From assembly GCA_016790765.1 (NCBI GenBank), contig JAEUMZ010000108.1, forward strand, positions 1 to 64,000: a stretch of DNA of 64,000 nucleotides. The letters run 5' to 3'. Shown in pieces: positions 8,198-17,121 of this stretch. A program made the position numbers and the translations under genes. The DNA is from Betaproteobacteria bacterium (GTDB lineage Bacteria > Pseudomonadota > Gammaproteobacteria > Burkholderiales > Usitatibacteraceae). The notes under the pieces were generated by a model. That model saw nothing but the letters and a program-made list of their open reading frames with translations, did not search any database and had not been told where the DNA came from. How positions within the stretch are numbered: position 1 is the stretch's first letter; every line of letters begins with the position of its first letter.

Positions 8198-9439
8198 TCA
8201 TGCGTTCGAAACAGCTTCCTTCACTAACTTGACACTATTGTCGCTTAAAAGTTGCAAAAAATCACTAAAAATGTCCGATCTGAGGCGGCCGTATCCAATT
8301 TCCGGGTCGCCAATCCAAATCAACAATTCACATTCAATGGTGGACTCGGTGAACTTGACAATCTGCGCCGTGGGGGCGGGTGTAGTTAGTACACGCTTCT
8401 GCTTAGCCGCTGCTTGGGAAGCCAATTGCAATGCCCGATCGACACTCGGCCCGTGACGCATGGTAAACGGGAACTTGATCGCAACCGCACCAGTGTCGTT
8501 GGAATGGTTGAGGACGGTGGTGGTCGCCACGGTATCGTTTGGAATAATGGCTTGGGTGCCGTCCAGGCTTTTTACCACCGTATAGCGAGTCTTGATGTCG
8601 GTGACGATGCCATGGCGGTCAGCGATCGTCACCAGGTCTCCTGGGCGGATCGAGCGGTCGAGCAGAATGGCGAAGCCTGAAACATAGTTGCTCGCGATCT
8701 TCTGCATGCCGAGCCCCAGGCCGACGCCCAACGCACCACCGAACACCGACAGCACGGTGATGTCGATGCCAACAATGGGCAGCGCGATCAGGATGCCGAC
8801 CACGACAGCCAGGGCGCGGATCATCTTGCCCGCAAACACCCGCATCGACAGGTCCATGCCGGACGCGGCCATCAACCGCTGCTCGATGATGCGAGAGAAC
8901 GACAATACCGCAAACAGGGTCACCGCCGCCCAAAACAGCGCCTGCAAGATCATCAACAGCGTGATTTTTTGCTTGTTGGTCGTGAAGCTGACCTCTTCGA
9001 GGGCAGCCTTGACCTCGGGTAGCACGCCCGTCAGGTACAGCGCCACGGCGCCCCAAACCGTATAGAAGATCAGCCGTTCAGAGGCCTTCAGCGTCTTGCT
9101 GGGCGGCAAGCAATGGCGCAGCAAGTAAATGGCCAGCCGGATCACTGCGAATGTCGCGAGCAGCGGAATTGCCACGTTCAGGATTGGGACCGGTTGCCAA
9201 CGCGCCAATGCAAGTCGCATCAACCAGACCGCGCTCAGCGTGATCAGCGGAAACGCAATGCGGTGAACGCTGCCGGCACCGATCTTGAGCGCACCCGGCT
9301 GCAGGTTGGCGGGCAGTTTGTCCTTCAACGGCTGCGACAGCAGCCATCCAACCAGGAATCCGGCACCGATCACGCAAAGCTCCCAAGCGCCTTGCACCGT
9401 GGTCAACTGGCTGATCAGTTTTTCGAAGTCGGCCGCCAT
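8198..9439 (-). CDS. MscS family mechanosensitive ion channel
   Basis: The protein has 413 residues, longer than E. coli MscS (286), because of extra N-terminal membrane helices. Several hydrophobic segments occupy about residues 20-215. The pore-lining helix and the conserved soluble start are plain: GGALGVGLGLGMQKIASNYVSG and then ILLDRSIRPGDLV. The C-terminal part forms the usual cytoplasmic beta and alpha/beta vestibule. Such channels open under membrane tension and release solutes during osmotic downshock. It lies 24 bp downstream of rsmB and may be co-transcribed with it. Confidence 0.92.
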   Translation of the reverse strand: MAADFEKLISQLTTVQGAWELCVIGAGFLVGWLLSQPLKDKLPANLQPGALKIGAGSVHRIAFPLITLSAVWLMRLALARWQPVPILNVAIPLLATFAVIRLAIYLLRHCLPPSKTLKASERLIFYTVWGAVALYLTGVLPEVKAALEEVSFTTNKQKITLLMILQALFWAAVTLFAVLSFSRIIEQRLMAASGMDLSMRVFAGKMIRALAVVVGILIALPIVGIDITVLSVFGGALGVGLGLGMQKIASNYVSGFAILLDRSIRPGDLVTIADRHGIVTDIKTRYTVVKSLDGTQAIIPNDTVATTTVLNHSNDTGAVAIKFPFTMRHGPSVDRALQLASQAAAKQKRVLTTPAPTAQIVKFTESTIECELLIWIGDPEIGYGRLRSDIFSDFLQLLSDNSVKLVKEAVSNA

Positions 9440-9463
9440 GGGGACCCCGCCGATTGATGCGGG

Positions 9464-10723
9464 CTACTTCTTGCGCTCGAGAATCGCGGCAAAGAACGCA
9501 TCCGTGCCGTGCTGCTGGGGCGAGAGTTTCAACACGTCGCCAATTCCCTTGAGGGGAATCTTGAGCCGCGTCACCACGCCTGATGCAGGCACCAGCTTGA
9601 AATCCGCGTGGGACGCCAGGAACTTCTCCACGATGTGCTCGTTTTCCTCGGGCAGGAAACTGCAGGTTGCGTACACCAGCCTGCCACCGTCCTTGACCAG
9701 GCGAGCCGCGGATTTGAGGATGGCGGTTTGCTTGGCTGTCAGTTCACCCAGGCCAGCCTCGGTCTGACGGAACTTGAGGTCGGGATTGCGTCGCAACGTG
9801 CCCAGGCCGGTGCAGGGTGCATCCACCAGGACGCGGTCGATCTTGCCTGCCAGGCGCTTGATGCGCGCGTCGTTTTCGGAGTCGATCGCCTGCGGCATGA
9901 TGTTCGACAGGCCGGATCGCTTCAATCGCGGCGCCAGGTTGGCCAGGCGCTTTTCGGACACATCGAAGGCATAGACACGACCGGTCGAGGACATGGCGGC
10001 ACCGATCAGCAGCGATTTGCCGCCCGCGCCGGCACAGAAATCGACGACCATTTCGCCCCGCTTGGCCTCCAGGATCAGGCCGAGGATCTGGCTGCCTTCA
10101 TCCTGGACCTCGACAAAGCCCTCGAGCAGCGCCGGGTGCTTGGCCAACGACACCTTGGACTCCAGGCGGATGCCGATCGGCGAGAACGGCGACGCCTTGC
10201 ATTTGATGTCGGATTTCTGCAACTGTTGCACGACCGCGTCGCGTTTGGCCTTGTGCGCATTGACGCGCAAGTCCAGGGGGGCCGGGTTCATCATGCTGCG
10301 CCCGAGTGCAAGGATGTCCTTGTCCGGGAAGTACTTCTTGAGCCGGTTGATCACCCAGTCCGGAAGCTCCGCGGCGATGCCGAGTGGCGGATTGGCAGGC
10401 GGGTTGAGCTTGCCTTCCATCAGCCAAGTCTGCTCTGCCTTCTTCAGGACGGTCATCAATTCGCGTGACCCGATGCCCTGGTAGCGCGTAAGGGCATAGA
10501 TCGCCATCTTGCGCGGCACGCCGTCGGTAATCACGCTTTCAATGGCGCGCCGGTGCCGAAGGACCGTGTACACGGTCTCCGCGATCAGCGCGCGATCCTT
10601 CGCGCCCAGTTTTGCGTGCTCCTTGAAGAAGCGCTTCAACTGAACATCCGCGGGGGAATTGAGCGGGAGGACGACCGTCAGGGCCTCCACCAGTGTATTG
10701 AACTGGGCGGGAGTAAAAGTCAT
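9464..10723 (-). CDS. rsmB: 16S rRNA (cytosine-C5)-methyltransferase RsmB/NOP family
   Basis: The protein (419 residues) methylates a cytosine of 16S rRNA with S-adenosylmethionine; RsmB targets C967 in E. coli. An N-terminal NusB-like helical part (about residues 1-110) is followed by the methyltransferase domain. The SAM-binding motif DFCAGAGGKSL, the DAPCTGLGTLRRNPD motif with one catalytic cysteine, and YATCSFLPEENE with the other cysteine are all intact. It sits downstream of purN and the DUF3108 genes, a conserved betaproteobacterial order, which supports an RsmB rather than RsmF assignment. The target base itself is inferred. Confidence 0.88.
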   Translation of the reverse strand: MTFTPAQFNTLVEALTVVLPLNSPADVQLKRFFKEHAKLGAKDRALIAETVYTVLRHRRAIESVITDGVPRKMAIYALTRYQGIGSRELMTVLKKAEQTWLMEGKLNPPANPPLGIAAELPDWVINRLKKYFPDKDILALGRSMMNPAPLDLRVNAHKAKRDAVVQQLQKSDIKCKASPFSPIGIRLESKVSLAKHPALLEGFVEVQDEGSQILGLILEAKRGEMVVDFCAGAGGKSLLIGAAMSSTGRVYAFDVSEKRLANLAPRLKRSGLSNIMPQAIDSENDARIKRLAGKIDRVLVDAPCTGLGTLRRNPDLKFRQTEAGLGELTAKQTAILKSAARLVKDGGRLVYATCSFLPEENEHIVEKFLASHADFKLVPASGVVTRLKIPLKGIGDVLKLSPQQHGTDAFFAAILERKK

Positions 10724-10800
10724 GCCGGGGCGTTTGTTCTTTGGACGAATGCGCCCGTGGATCTGCGTTCGGGCGACGGGCCTGACGGCCCAAACGCCTA

Positions 10801-11973
10801 TTATCGCTCAGAGACGATGCTCGTCGCAACGAGTTCTATCGGGAATCGGCCTGCAAAGAACTTCAGGCGCACCGGCAGATTGTGCTGAGACGGGGCGAGC
10901 CAGACCTCATACGCGTCCGACGGGTCCGAGGCGTCTGACTTCAGGTGCACCGTTTCGACTGTGCCCCACGGGGTTTCCTGAGGCGCGAAACCGATGACCT
11001 GGAAGCGATACCGATACACCTTGCGCGCATTGGTCACCATCAACTCGATCGGTTGGCCGGCCGGCCGGTCCTGCGCAAGCAGGTAGGCCAGGTGGAAGAC
11101 GAAACTCTGGGTGTCCTGAATCGACGCCGGCAGGGGTTGAACGCGAACCGGGCCGCCCGCACGGGCCAGGCGCAGTTCACTGCCCGCGCGATGAAACACC
11201 GCGGTGTCGGGCGGCGTGTCGCCGCGCCTGAAATAGAACGACTCCGGAGATACTCCCGCGGCGCTGACGGTGCCCTTGCTGACCTGGTGCATGACACCGG
11301 CAAACAGGCTGACAAAGAAGCCAGTGGCCTGCAGCGTGCTTTGCGTCTCGTAGTTTCGGCCTTCGCGCCGCCAGGTATAGCTGGCCACGCCGTCGGTGAT
11401 GGAAGAGCGCGCATCGAACGTGATCGACACGGCGCGTGGCAACTCGAATGGCGGCGGATCGGGGGCTGCAGGGGGCGCCGCCGACAGCGACGGGGAGGGC
11501 GGCGCGTGTGATGCCGCAACGTCGCGTACCGGGAGCGACGTCAGCGACTGCGCAAAAAGTTCCGCGAAAGACCCCTCCGTGTCCAGGTCGCGGGCACCCG
11601 GCCCCAGCCCTTCGCCAGCGTCAATCGGCGTTTCGGCTGGAGGGCTGCTCGTCGCAAAGGCCGGGGCAGGCGGCGCTTGCCGCCGGGTTGATGCCCTCTT
11701 GCCGCGCGGATTGGCTGGCATCGCTGCCGGCCGCGGTGACAGGGCGACCACGTAGGTGATGGCGGATACCTGGCTCCAGGTCGATGTGAGGCCCGGCGCA
11801 AGCCAGTAGGCTGCGGCATGCAACAGCAGGGTCAGGGTCAGGCCAAGATACAACGCACGCCGGTCGCGCAACAGGGATCGGGAAGCCCAGTCAGCGGGCT
11901 TGGGATTTGGCTGCGCCGGGAACGAGGCCGTGTGGGTCAAGGGATTCAAGTCGCGATTGAGGGGACCTCTCAA
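10801..11973 (-). CDS. DUF3108 domain protein with N-terminal membrane anchor
   Basis: The 390-residue protein has one transmembrane helix near residues 40-60, a long proline/alanine-rich linker (about 80-175) and a C-terminal DUF3108 domain (about 180-390). It resembles the next gene upstream: both contain an ITFDA/VLEYRI-like opening strand, a Q(R/T)GTxS segment and end with an LPVKL/V-F motif. The linker and single helix recall TonB/TolA-like envelope proteins. The start is uncertain: the only suitable upstream codon is TTG at 11973, four bases after the preceding stop. Function is unknown; a periplasmic role is inferred. Confidence 0.72.
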   Translation of the reverse strand: MRGPLNRDLNPLTHTASFPAQPNPKPADWASRSLLRDRRALYLGLTLTLLLHAAAYWLAPGLTSTWSQVSAITYVVALSPRPAAMPANPRGKRASTRRQAPPAPAFATSSPPAETPIDAGEGLGPGARDLDTEGSFAELFAQSLTSLPVRDVAASHAPPSPSLSAAPPAAPDPPPFELPRAVSITFDARSSITDGVASYTWRREGRNYETQSTLQATGFFVSLFAGVMHQVSKGTVSAAGVSPESFYFRRGDTPPDTAVFHRAGSELRLARAGGPVRVQPLPASIQDTQSFVFHLAYLLAQDRPAGQPIELMVTNARKVYRYRFQVIGFAPQETPWGTVETVHLKSDASDPSDAYEVWLAPSQHNLPVRLKFFAGRFPIELVATSIVSER

Positions 11974-11976
11974 ACC

Positions 11977-12690
11977 TCATTGTAGAGACACCGATACCAG
12001 GATTTGTTCCAGCGACAGGCCTTGGGCATCGGAGAACACCATTTTCACGGGCAGGAATTTCAGGTCAGGTGCCAACCACAACTCGGCGCGCGATTCGCCG
12101 GGTGCGGCGTCCCGGCGGTAGTGCACCGTTTGGAGTTCGCGTCCGGCCACCGCTACGGAGGCGGTGCCCTGCCGCAGATAGCGGTAATGCTCCGCCTTCC
12201 TGCCCTGGGTCATCCACGTGCTGACGACGTCCCCCGACGGGGGCCGGAACATGAACTGGTACATGGCGGACACGCGGTCGTGCGTACCGGGCGGCAATTC
12301 GAATGTTTCCCTCCGTTCACCGCTGGAGGCAATGATCTGCTGCGCGGCCCAGTCGAACACCGCGATGAGGTTCCGGTGGGCATCGCGTTCGCGCTGAAAT
12401 GAGTAGCGTTCGGGGACGAGGCCAGCCGGATCGATGCGGCCTTCGGAGGTGATCGTCAACCGGTCTTTCAGGAACAAGCGGACGGGACCGGCCGTGCGGG
12501 TTTCCGATACGATCCGATACTGGCCTGCTTCGCGCGAGAACATCTCCCGCACCGTGCCGATGGTGATGCCGGCCTTGGCAATGCGATATTCGAGCACGAC
12601 GCGGGTGGACGGCTCCGCCGCGAGGGCCCGCCCCACCATCGTGCCCAACATCAAGCCCAACAAAAGTACCGAAAAGTGCTGGCTAACCAC
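11977..12690 (-). CDS. DUF3108 domain protein, secreted
   Basis: I place the start at the GTG at 12690, because GGAGG lies six bases upstream and the reading frame then opens with a signal peptide (hydrophobic LLLGLMLGTMV, then ALAAEP). The product has 237 residues and is a DUF3108 domain over almost its whole mature length. It overlaps the end of purN by eight bases, so it is likely translationally coupled to it. The following gene is a larger DUF3108 paralogue. The family is periplasmic and widespread in proteobacteria, but its function is unknown. Confidence 0.75.
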   Translation of the reverse strand: MVSQHFSVLLLGLMLGTMVGRALAAEPSTRVVLEYRIAKAGITIGTVREMFSREAGQYRIVSETRTAGPVRLFLKDRLTITSEGRIDPAGLVPERYSFQRERDAHRNLIAVFDWAAQQIIASSGERRETFELPPGTHDRVSAMYQFMFRPPSGDVVSTWMTQGRKAEHYRYLRQGTASVAVAGRELQTVHYRRDAAPGESRAELWLAPDLKFLPVKMVFSDAQGLSLEQILVSVSLQ

Positions 12691-13339
12691 CGTGATCCTC
12701 CGGCTGTCGGAGAAATCGTTCCGACGCGCCGGAATCAACGCCGCCCTGCTGGCGCCGGACGACACCCGCCGGCCCGATCGACAAACGTCCGTCCGCCAGT
12801 GCCTGGAGTACCGCCGGATACAGGGCGTGTTCCTGCTTGAGAACGCGGGCGGAAAGCGTGTCCTCGGTGTCGTCCGGCAGCACCGGAACGGCGACCTGCG
12901 CCAGGATCGGCCCGTGGTCCAGTTCAGGCGTGACCACATGCACGGTGGCACCGTGCACGGTCACGCCCGCTTCCAATGCGCGCCGATGCGTGTGGAGGCC
13001 CGGAAACGCCGGCAGGAGCGAGGGGTGGATGTTGAGGATGCGGCCCTGGAAGCGCGAGATGAAGGCTGCGCCGAGCACGCGCATGAAGCCCGCCAAGACG
13101 ATGAAATCGGGCGCATGTGCGGCAATGGCATTGCCGAGCTTGGCATCGAACGCCTCGCGCGACGCAAAGCTTCGGTGGTCAATGACCTCCACGGGAATGC
13201 CGCGCTGTCGCGCGATGTCGAGGCCGGCCGCATCTGAACGGTTGCTGAGGACCGCTGAAACACGGACCGGCAAGCCCGCGTCGAGGATCGCCTCCATGTT
13301 GCTGCCGCGACCGGAAATCAGGATGACAAGCCTCAGCAT
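12683..13339 (-). CDS. purN: Phosphoribosylglycinamide formyltransferase
   Basis: PurN transfers the formyl group of 10-formyltetrahydrofolate to GAR, step three of purine synthesis. The start at 13339 gives 218 residues beginning MLRLVILISGRGSNMEAIL, matching the family; an alternative ATG at 13351 lies within the palindromic repeat. The formyl-transfer motif HPSLLPAFPG and the catalytic Asn-His-Asp set (N and H in LNIHPSLLP, D in ELDHGPIL) are present. The last 15 residues or so are charged and variable and overlap the next gene. It lies 81 bp downstream of purM, the usual purM-purN order. Confidence 0.94.
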   Translation of the reverse strand: MLRLVILISGRGSNMEAILDAGLPVRVSAVLSNRSDAAGLDIARQRGIPVEVIDHRSFASREAFDAKLGNAIAAHAPDFIVLAGFMRVLGAAFISRFQGRILNIHPSLLPAFPGLHTHRRALEAGVTVHGATVHVVTPELDHGPILAQVAVPVLPDDTEDTLSARVLKQEHALYPAVLQALADGRLSIGPAGVVRRQQGGVDSGASERFLRQPEDHGG

Positions 13340-13355
13340 GCGAAAGTCCATGACT

Positions 13356-13409
13356 GGCGCGGCATTCGGGGCCAAAATGGCCTGCGACCCGCACCAGTTA
13401 TAGTGTTTG
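13356..13409 (+). repeat. Dispersed 54-bp palindromic repeat, copy 2
   Basis: This copy fills most of the purM-purN gap. It keeps the GGCGCGGCATTCGGGGCC arm, the AAAATGGCC centre and a diverged tail. It aligns without gaps to the other four copies. Being inside an operon, it could act on the transcript as an RNA hairpin of moderate strength. Confidence 0.65.
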
Positions 13410-13420
13410 GTGCCTGGGTC

Positions 13421-14467
13421 CTAGGCGACAATGGCCTGATGCTCGCCCGTTGCGCGTGCACGAATGGCCCCGATCGCGAACACGGTTTCGCCTTCGCTGC
13501 GCAAGAACGCGCTGACGTTTGTGGCGTTTGCTGCGTCCACCACCAGCACCATGCCGATGCCGCAATTGAACGTGCGGGCCATTTCCGAATCGTCGATCTT
13601 GCCGTGTTCCTGCAGCCAGCTGAACACCGGAGGGCGGGTCCAGGAGGTGCGGTCGATGGCGGCCGTGACGCCATCGGGCAGGACGCGCGGAATGTTTTCG
13701 GTCAGTCCGCCGCCCGTGATGTGCGCCAGGCCCTTGACCACGCCTGGATGTGCGGCCAGCAGGGCCAGGAGCGGCTTGACGTAAATTCTTGTCGGCGCCA
13801 GCAAGTCGAGGGCCAACTGACGGTGACTTGCGGCGTTCAAATCGACGCCACTCCGCTCGATGATCCGGCGAATCAGCGAATAGCCGTTCGAGTGCGGGCC
13901 GGATGACGCCAGGCCGAGCACCGCATCGCCGGGCGCGATGGAACGGCCGGTGATGATCGCGTCGCGCTCGACCAGTCCCACTGCAAAACCGGCGAGGTCA
14001 TACTCGCCGGCGGGGTACATGGACGGCATTTCCGCGGTCTCGCCGCCGATCAGGGCGCAGCCCGCCAGCTCACAGCCTGCCGCGATGCCCTTGACCACGT
14101 CGGTCGCCACGGCCACGTCGAGCTTTCCGCAGGCAAAGTAGTCAAGAAAGAACACCGGCTCAGCACCCTGGACCAGGATGTCGTTCACGCTCATGGCGAC
14201 CAGGTCCTGGCCGACGGTGTCGTGCTTGTTCAGGTGGAACGCCAGCTTGAGCTTGGTGCCGACGCCGTCGGTGCCCGCCACCATCACCGGATTGCGATAT
14301 TTCTTCGAGACTTCGACCAGGGCTCCGAATCCGCCAATGCCCCCCAGCACTTCCGGACGCATCGTGCGCTTGGCGAACGGCTTGATGTTCTCGACCAACT
14401 GGTCGCCGGCGTCGATGTCGACGCCCGCATCCTTGTAGGTCAGCGGTGAAAGCGGATTGTCAGTCAT
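13421..14467 (-). CDS. purM: Phosphoribosylformylglycinamidine cyclo-ligase
   Basis: PurM makes aminoimidazole ribonucleotide from FGAM with ATP, step five of purine synthesis. The start at 14467 gives 348 residues (E. coli 345) beginning [21 protein letters not shown], the standard N-terminus. Family motifs include [21 protein letters not shown], the [14 protein letters not shown] segment and [13 protein letters not shown]. It is divergent from the AI-2E permease gene with about 140 bp between. Its usual downstream neighbours in betaproteobacteria (permease, hda, HAD, pcnB) are only partly kept here. Confidence 0.97.
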   Translation of the reverse strand: MTDNPLSPLTYKDAGVDIDAGDQLVENIKPFAKRTMRPEVLGGIGGFGALVEVSKKYRNPVMVAGTDGVGTKLKLAFHLNKHDTVGQDLVAMSVNDILVQGAEPVFFLDYFACGKLDVAVATDVVKGIAAGCELAGCALIGGETAEMPSMYPAGEYDLAGFAVGLVERDAIITGRSIAPGDAVLGLASSGPHSNGYSLIRRIIERSGVDLNAASHRQLALDLLAPTRIYVKPLLALLAAHPGVVKGLAHITGGGLTENIPRVLPDGVTAAIDRTSWTRPPVFSWLQEHGKIDDSEMARTFNCGIGMVLVVDAANATNVSAFLRSEGETVFAIGAIRARATGEHQAIVA

Positions 14468-14606
14468 GGTTCTGGCCGTGCGGCCCTTGGGGGTGCGCAC
14501 ACCGGCGGGAAGTGGATTAGGATGCGCGGCAGGCAGCGAGCCGCAACGGCCGACCGAAGCGAGCGGCATTTTACTGCGAATCCCCACGACCTCCCCGGAG
14601 CGGACC

Positions 14607-15731
14607 ATGCCTCCTCGCGACTTTACACCGCGGTTCCTGCAACGCCATCGTGCGCGCCGGCAGCCCGGCGCACTGCCCGCCTGGCTCAATTGGAATGCGC
14701 TGGTCATCGTGTTGGCCCTCGTGGGACTGGGATTGCTGCTGTCCTTGTTGTCGCCGATCCTCGCGCCGTTCCTGGCGGCGGCAATCCTGGCGTACATCTT
14801 TGACCCGATGGTGACGCGCCTGGAGCAGCGCGGATTGGCGCGCACCTGGGGCACGCTGCTGGCCGTCTTCGCCATGCTGCTCGCCGTGGTCTTGTTCCTG
14901 CTGATCGTGCTGCCGCTGTTCTACAAGGAGGCCGCGCAACTGTCCGCGCAGTTTCCGGGCTTTGCGGAAACACTCAAGACGCGCGCGATCCCCTGGATCA
15001 ACGAGACCTTCGGCGTCGCCATCACCCTGGACGCCGCATCGTTCCGGCAGTTTGTCACCGACAACCTCACCGACGCCTCCGCCATCGCCAAGCGCGTGTT
15101 TTCGTCCGTGGGCGTGGGTGGCATGGCGCTGATCGGCTTCCTGGTCAACCTGGTGTTGATTCCCGTGGTGTTGTTCTATGTGCTGCGCGACTGGCCGCAG
15201 ATCGTGCGCGGGATCGATGCCATCGTCCCGCGCGGCATGCATGCCACGGTGGCCACCGTGGCGCGCGAAATCGACGCGGTGCTCTCGGAGTTCCTGCGCG
15301 GCCAGGTGTCGGTCATGCTGCTGATGTCGGTGTTCTATGTGGCCGGCCTGTGGATCGCCGGCCTCGAGTTCGCCCTGCCTGTCGGCCTGATCACGGGGTT
15401 GCTGGTCTTCGTCCCCTATCTGGGCAGCGGAACCGGACTGTTGCTGGGCACCATTGCCGCCATCATGCAGTTTCCCACCCTAGTTGGGGTGCTTGGGGTC
15501 TGGGCAGTCTTTGCGCTGGGCCAGATGCTCGAAGGCATGGTGGTCACCCCCTGGCTGGTAGGCGACCGCATTGGCCTCCATCCGGTTGCCGTGCTGTTCG
15601 CGCTGATGGCGTTCGGCCAGGTGTTCGGGTTCTTTGGCGTGCTGCTGGCGCTTCCGGCAAGCGCGGCGATCCTGGTGGGCCTGCGCCACCTGAAGTCAAA
15701 CTATGAGACCAGCAGCATCTACCAGGACTGA
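14607..15731 (+). CDS. AI-2E/PerM family permease
   Basis: The 374-residue membrane protein has about eight hydrophobic segments and the AI-2E (UPF0118) family pattern: an N-terminal helix pair, a soluble part near residues 110-170 (lipid-exposed in other members) and C-terminal helices with [15 protein letters not shown] and [20 protein letters not shown]. The start at 14607 is the first good ATG before the basic N-terminus [18 protein letters not shown]. Family members export autoinducer-2 or exchange sodium for protons, but most are uncharacterised. It is divergent from purM and converges on the HAMP-domain gene seven bases away. Confidence 0.88.
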   Translation: MPPRDFTPRFLQRHRARRQPGALPAWLNWNALVIVLALVGLGLLLSLLSPILAPFLAAAILAYIFDPMVTRLEQRGLARTWGTLLAVFAMLLAVVLFLLIVLPLFYKEAAQLSAQFPGFAETLKTRAIPWINETFGVAITLDAASFRQFVTDNLTDASAIAKRVFSSVGVGGMALIGFLVNLVLIPVVLFYVLRDWPQIVRGIDAIVPRGMHATVATVAREIDAVLSEFLRGQVSVMLLMSVFYVAGLWIAGLEFALPVGLITGLLVFVPYLGSGTGLLLGTIAAIMQFPTLVGVLGVWAVFALGQMLEGMVVTPWLVGDRIGLHPVAVLFALMAFGQVFGFFGVLLALPASAAILVGLRHLKSNYETSSIYQD

Positions 15732-15738
15732 ATGAAGG

Positions 15739-16428
15739 TCAGAATTTCGCGCTTTTGAGGAGCTTGATTGCCTCTTCGGTGCTGCGCCGCATGCGATTGA
15801 ACGCGATGCCCAGCACGCCGATTTCGTCCTTTGAACCGGGGATGAATTCAGGAATCGAGAAGTCGCCGACCGACACCGCATCGGCCTGACGGGCCATGTC
15901 GGCCACCGGCCGCACGATCATGCGGTCGAGCATCACGTTGAGCACGATGAAGATCGCGACGAACACCGCGCCGATCGAGCTCATGAGGGTGGTCAGGGCA
16001 ATGTTGGCGGTTTGCAGGATGGAGGCCAGGTCGACGTTGGCCAGTCGCACTTGTTCGGCGCCCTGCGCGTTGCGCACGATGCGGGCGACGGCGAGCCGGC
16101 GTTCGCCGGCCGGCGTGGTGAGAATCTCGGAAATCTGGTTGCCGCGCGAAGCCTTGAGCTTCAGGACGACCTGCCCCTCGATGCCGCTCACGGTGTCGGC
16201 CATGGCGTACTCGCGGATTTTCATTTCGACCATGCGCGAGCCGATGCCGGTGGCAATGCGCGGATCGAGATTGCCGAAACTGGATGCGTCCAGCACCGTG
16301 GCGGCCGCGCGCTGTGCATCGTCGATGGCCTGATTCTCGAGGTACCGGTTGGCCACCACGGCAATGGTGGCCAGGCCCCCGGCAAAGATCGCAAACAGGA
16401 TCAAGTTGAATTTGAGCCTGAGGCCCAT
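15739..16428 (-). CDS. HAMP-domain membrane sensor-like protein without output domain
   Basis: The 229-residue protein has two transmembrane helices (about 7-26 and 145-166) enclosing a periplasmic part that resembles DUF3365-type sensor regions (ATVLDASS, EMKIREY). A HAMP domain follows (RMIVRPVADMARQADAVSVGDF... DEIGVLGIAFNRM), and the protein ends about 10 residues later. No kinase, cyclase or methyl-accepting region is attached, so it must signal, if at all, through a partner. The gene immediately upstream codes for a duplicated helical protein and is 36 bp away, so the two are likely one operon. Function is unknown. Confidence 0.78.
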   Translation of the reverse strand: MGLRLKFNLILFAIFAGGLATIAVVANRYLENQAIDDAQRAAATVLDASSFGNLDPRIATGIGSRMVEMKIREYAMADTVSGIEGQVVLKLKASRGNQISEILTTPAGERRLAVARIVRNAQGAEQVRLANVDLASILQTANIALTTLMSSIGAVFVAIFIVLNVMLDRMIVRPVADMARQADAVSVGDFSIPEFIPGSKDEIGVLGIAFNRMRRSTEEAIKLLKSAKF

Positions 16429-16464
16429 GGCATTCCCCGTGGTTTTCGGATGGTGTTCGGCAGG

Positions 16465-16983
16465 CTAGTGCGCGCGGATCTTCTCGAAGAACAACTCCCG
16501 CTCCTCTGCCGTGCGAAGGTGGCTTGCAAGGCGGTCGAAAAAGTCGCGCGAATTCTCTGCCACTTGCGCATAGCGGCCCACCAAGACGGTGGCCAGCGGC
16601 CCGATGATGGGCGCCGATGCGGCCTCGCCGCGTTGCATCAGGTCGGCGGTGACAGGCGTTGCCGGTCGTCCGCCGGTTTTTTGCGGTGCCGCCGCGGCCG
16701 CAGCAGCGCCCGCTGGCGCCGACTTGCCGTCCTCGTGGGCTGCCAGAACCCGGCGTGCACTCTTGAGGAACAACTCCCGCTTGGCAGCGTCCTCAATGTG
16801 ATCGGCGACGATTTTCACCGCCACCGCAGGGTCGCTGGTGGACCGGCTGGCGCGCTTGACCGTGGTGATCGAATACGGCCCGAGGTACGGCAGCAGTGCG
16901 CGCGTGATCTCCGCGAGAATTTGCGGGTCAATGTCCGACGTGGTCGGCGACAGGTCGGCCGGATTGATCGAAGGGCTGCTCAT
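16465..16983 (-). CDS. Small protein with a duplicated 45-residue helical unit
   Basis: The protein has 172 residues. Residues 33-77 and 126-170 align without a gap and share a GP at the start, a central V-x-R, A-x-H and the ending RELF-x3-R; I count 12 identical positions in 45. Between them lies an Ala/Gly/Pro-rich linker (about 85-110). The unit resembles helical modules I recall at the C-terminus of some proteobacterial Ser/Thr protein kinases, but this is from memory. No signal peptide or membrane helix is present. It precedes the HAMP-domain gene and is probably its cytoplasmic partner (inference). Confidence 0.62.
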   Translation of the reverse strand: MSSPSINPADLSPTTSDIDPQILAEITRALLPYLGPYSITTVKRASRSTSDPAVAVKIVADHIEDAAKRELFLKSARRVLAAHEDGKSAPAGAAAAAAAPQKTGGRPATPVTADLMQRGEAASAPIIGPLATVLVGRYAQVAENSRDFFDRLASHLRTAEERELFFEKIRAH

Positions 16984-17121
16984 GCAAGGGCGGCCGCAAG
17001 TGGGCGCGTCAACGGCGATGAGGGGAGTTTACCGTATCGCACCGTGGCACCCGCGTGACTTTCCGCACACGATCGCATTCGGGGCTGTCAACTCTTGTGA
17101 ATCCCGCATGTCTGTCTGCCG

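Noticed and set aside
10740-10800. A possible sixth copy of the palindromic repeat between the DUF3108 gene and rsmB
   Set aside because: It shares GGCCCAAACGCC with the right arm, but the left arm and the tail do not align in register, unlike the five gapless copies.
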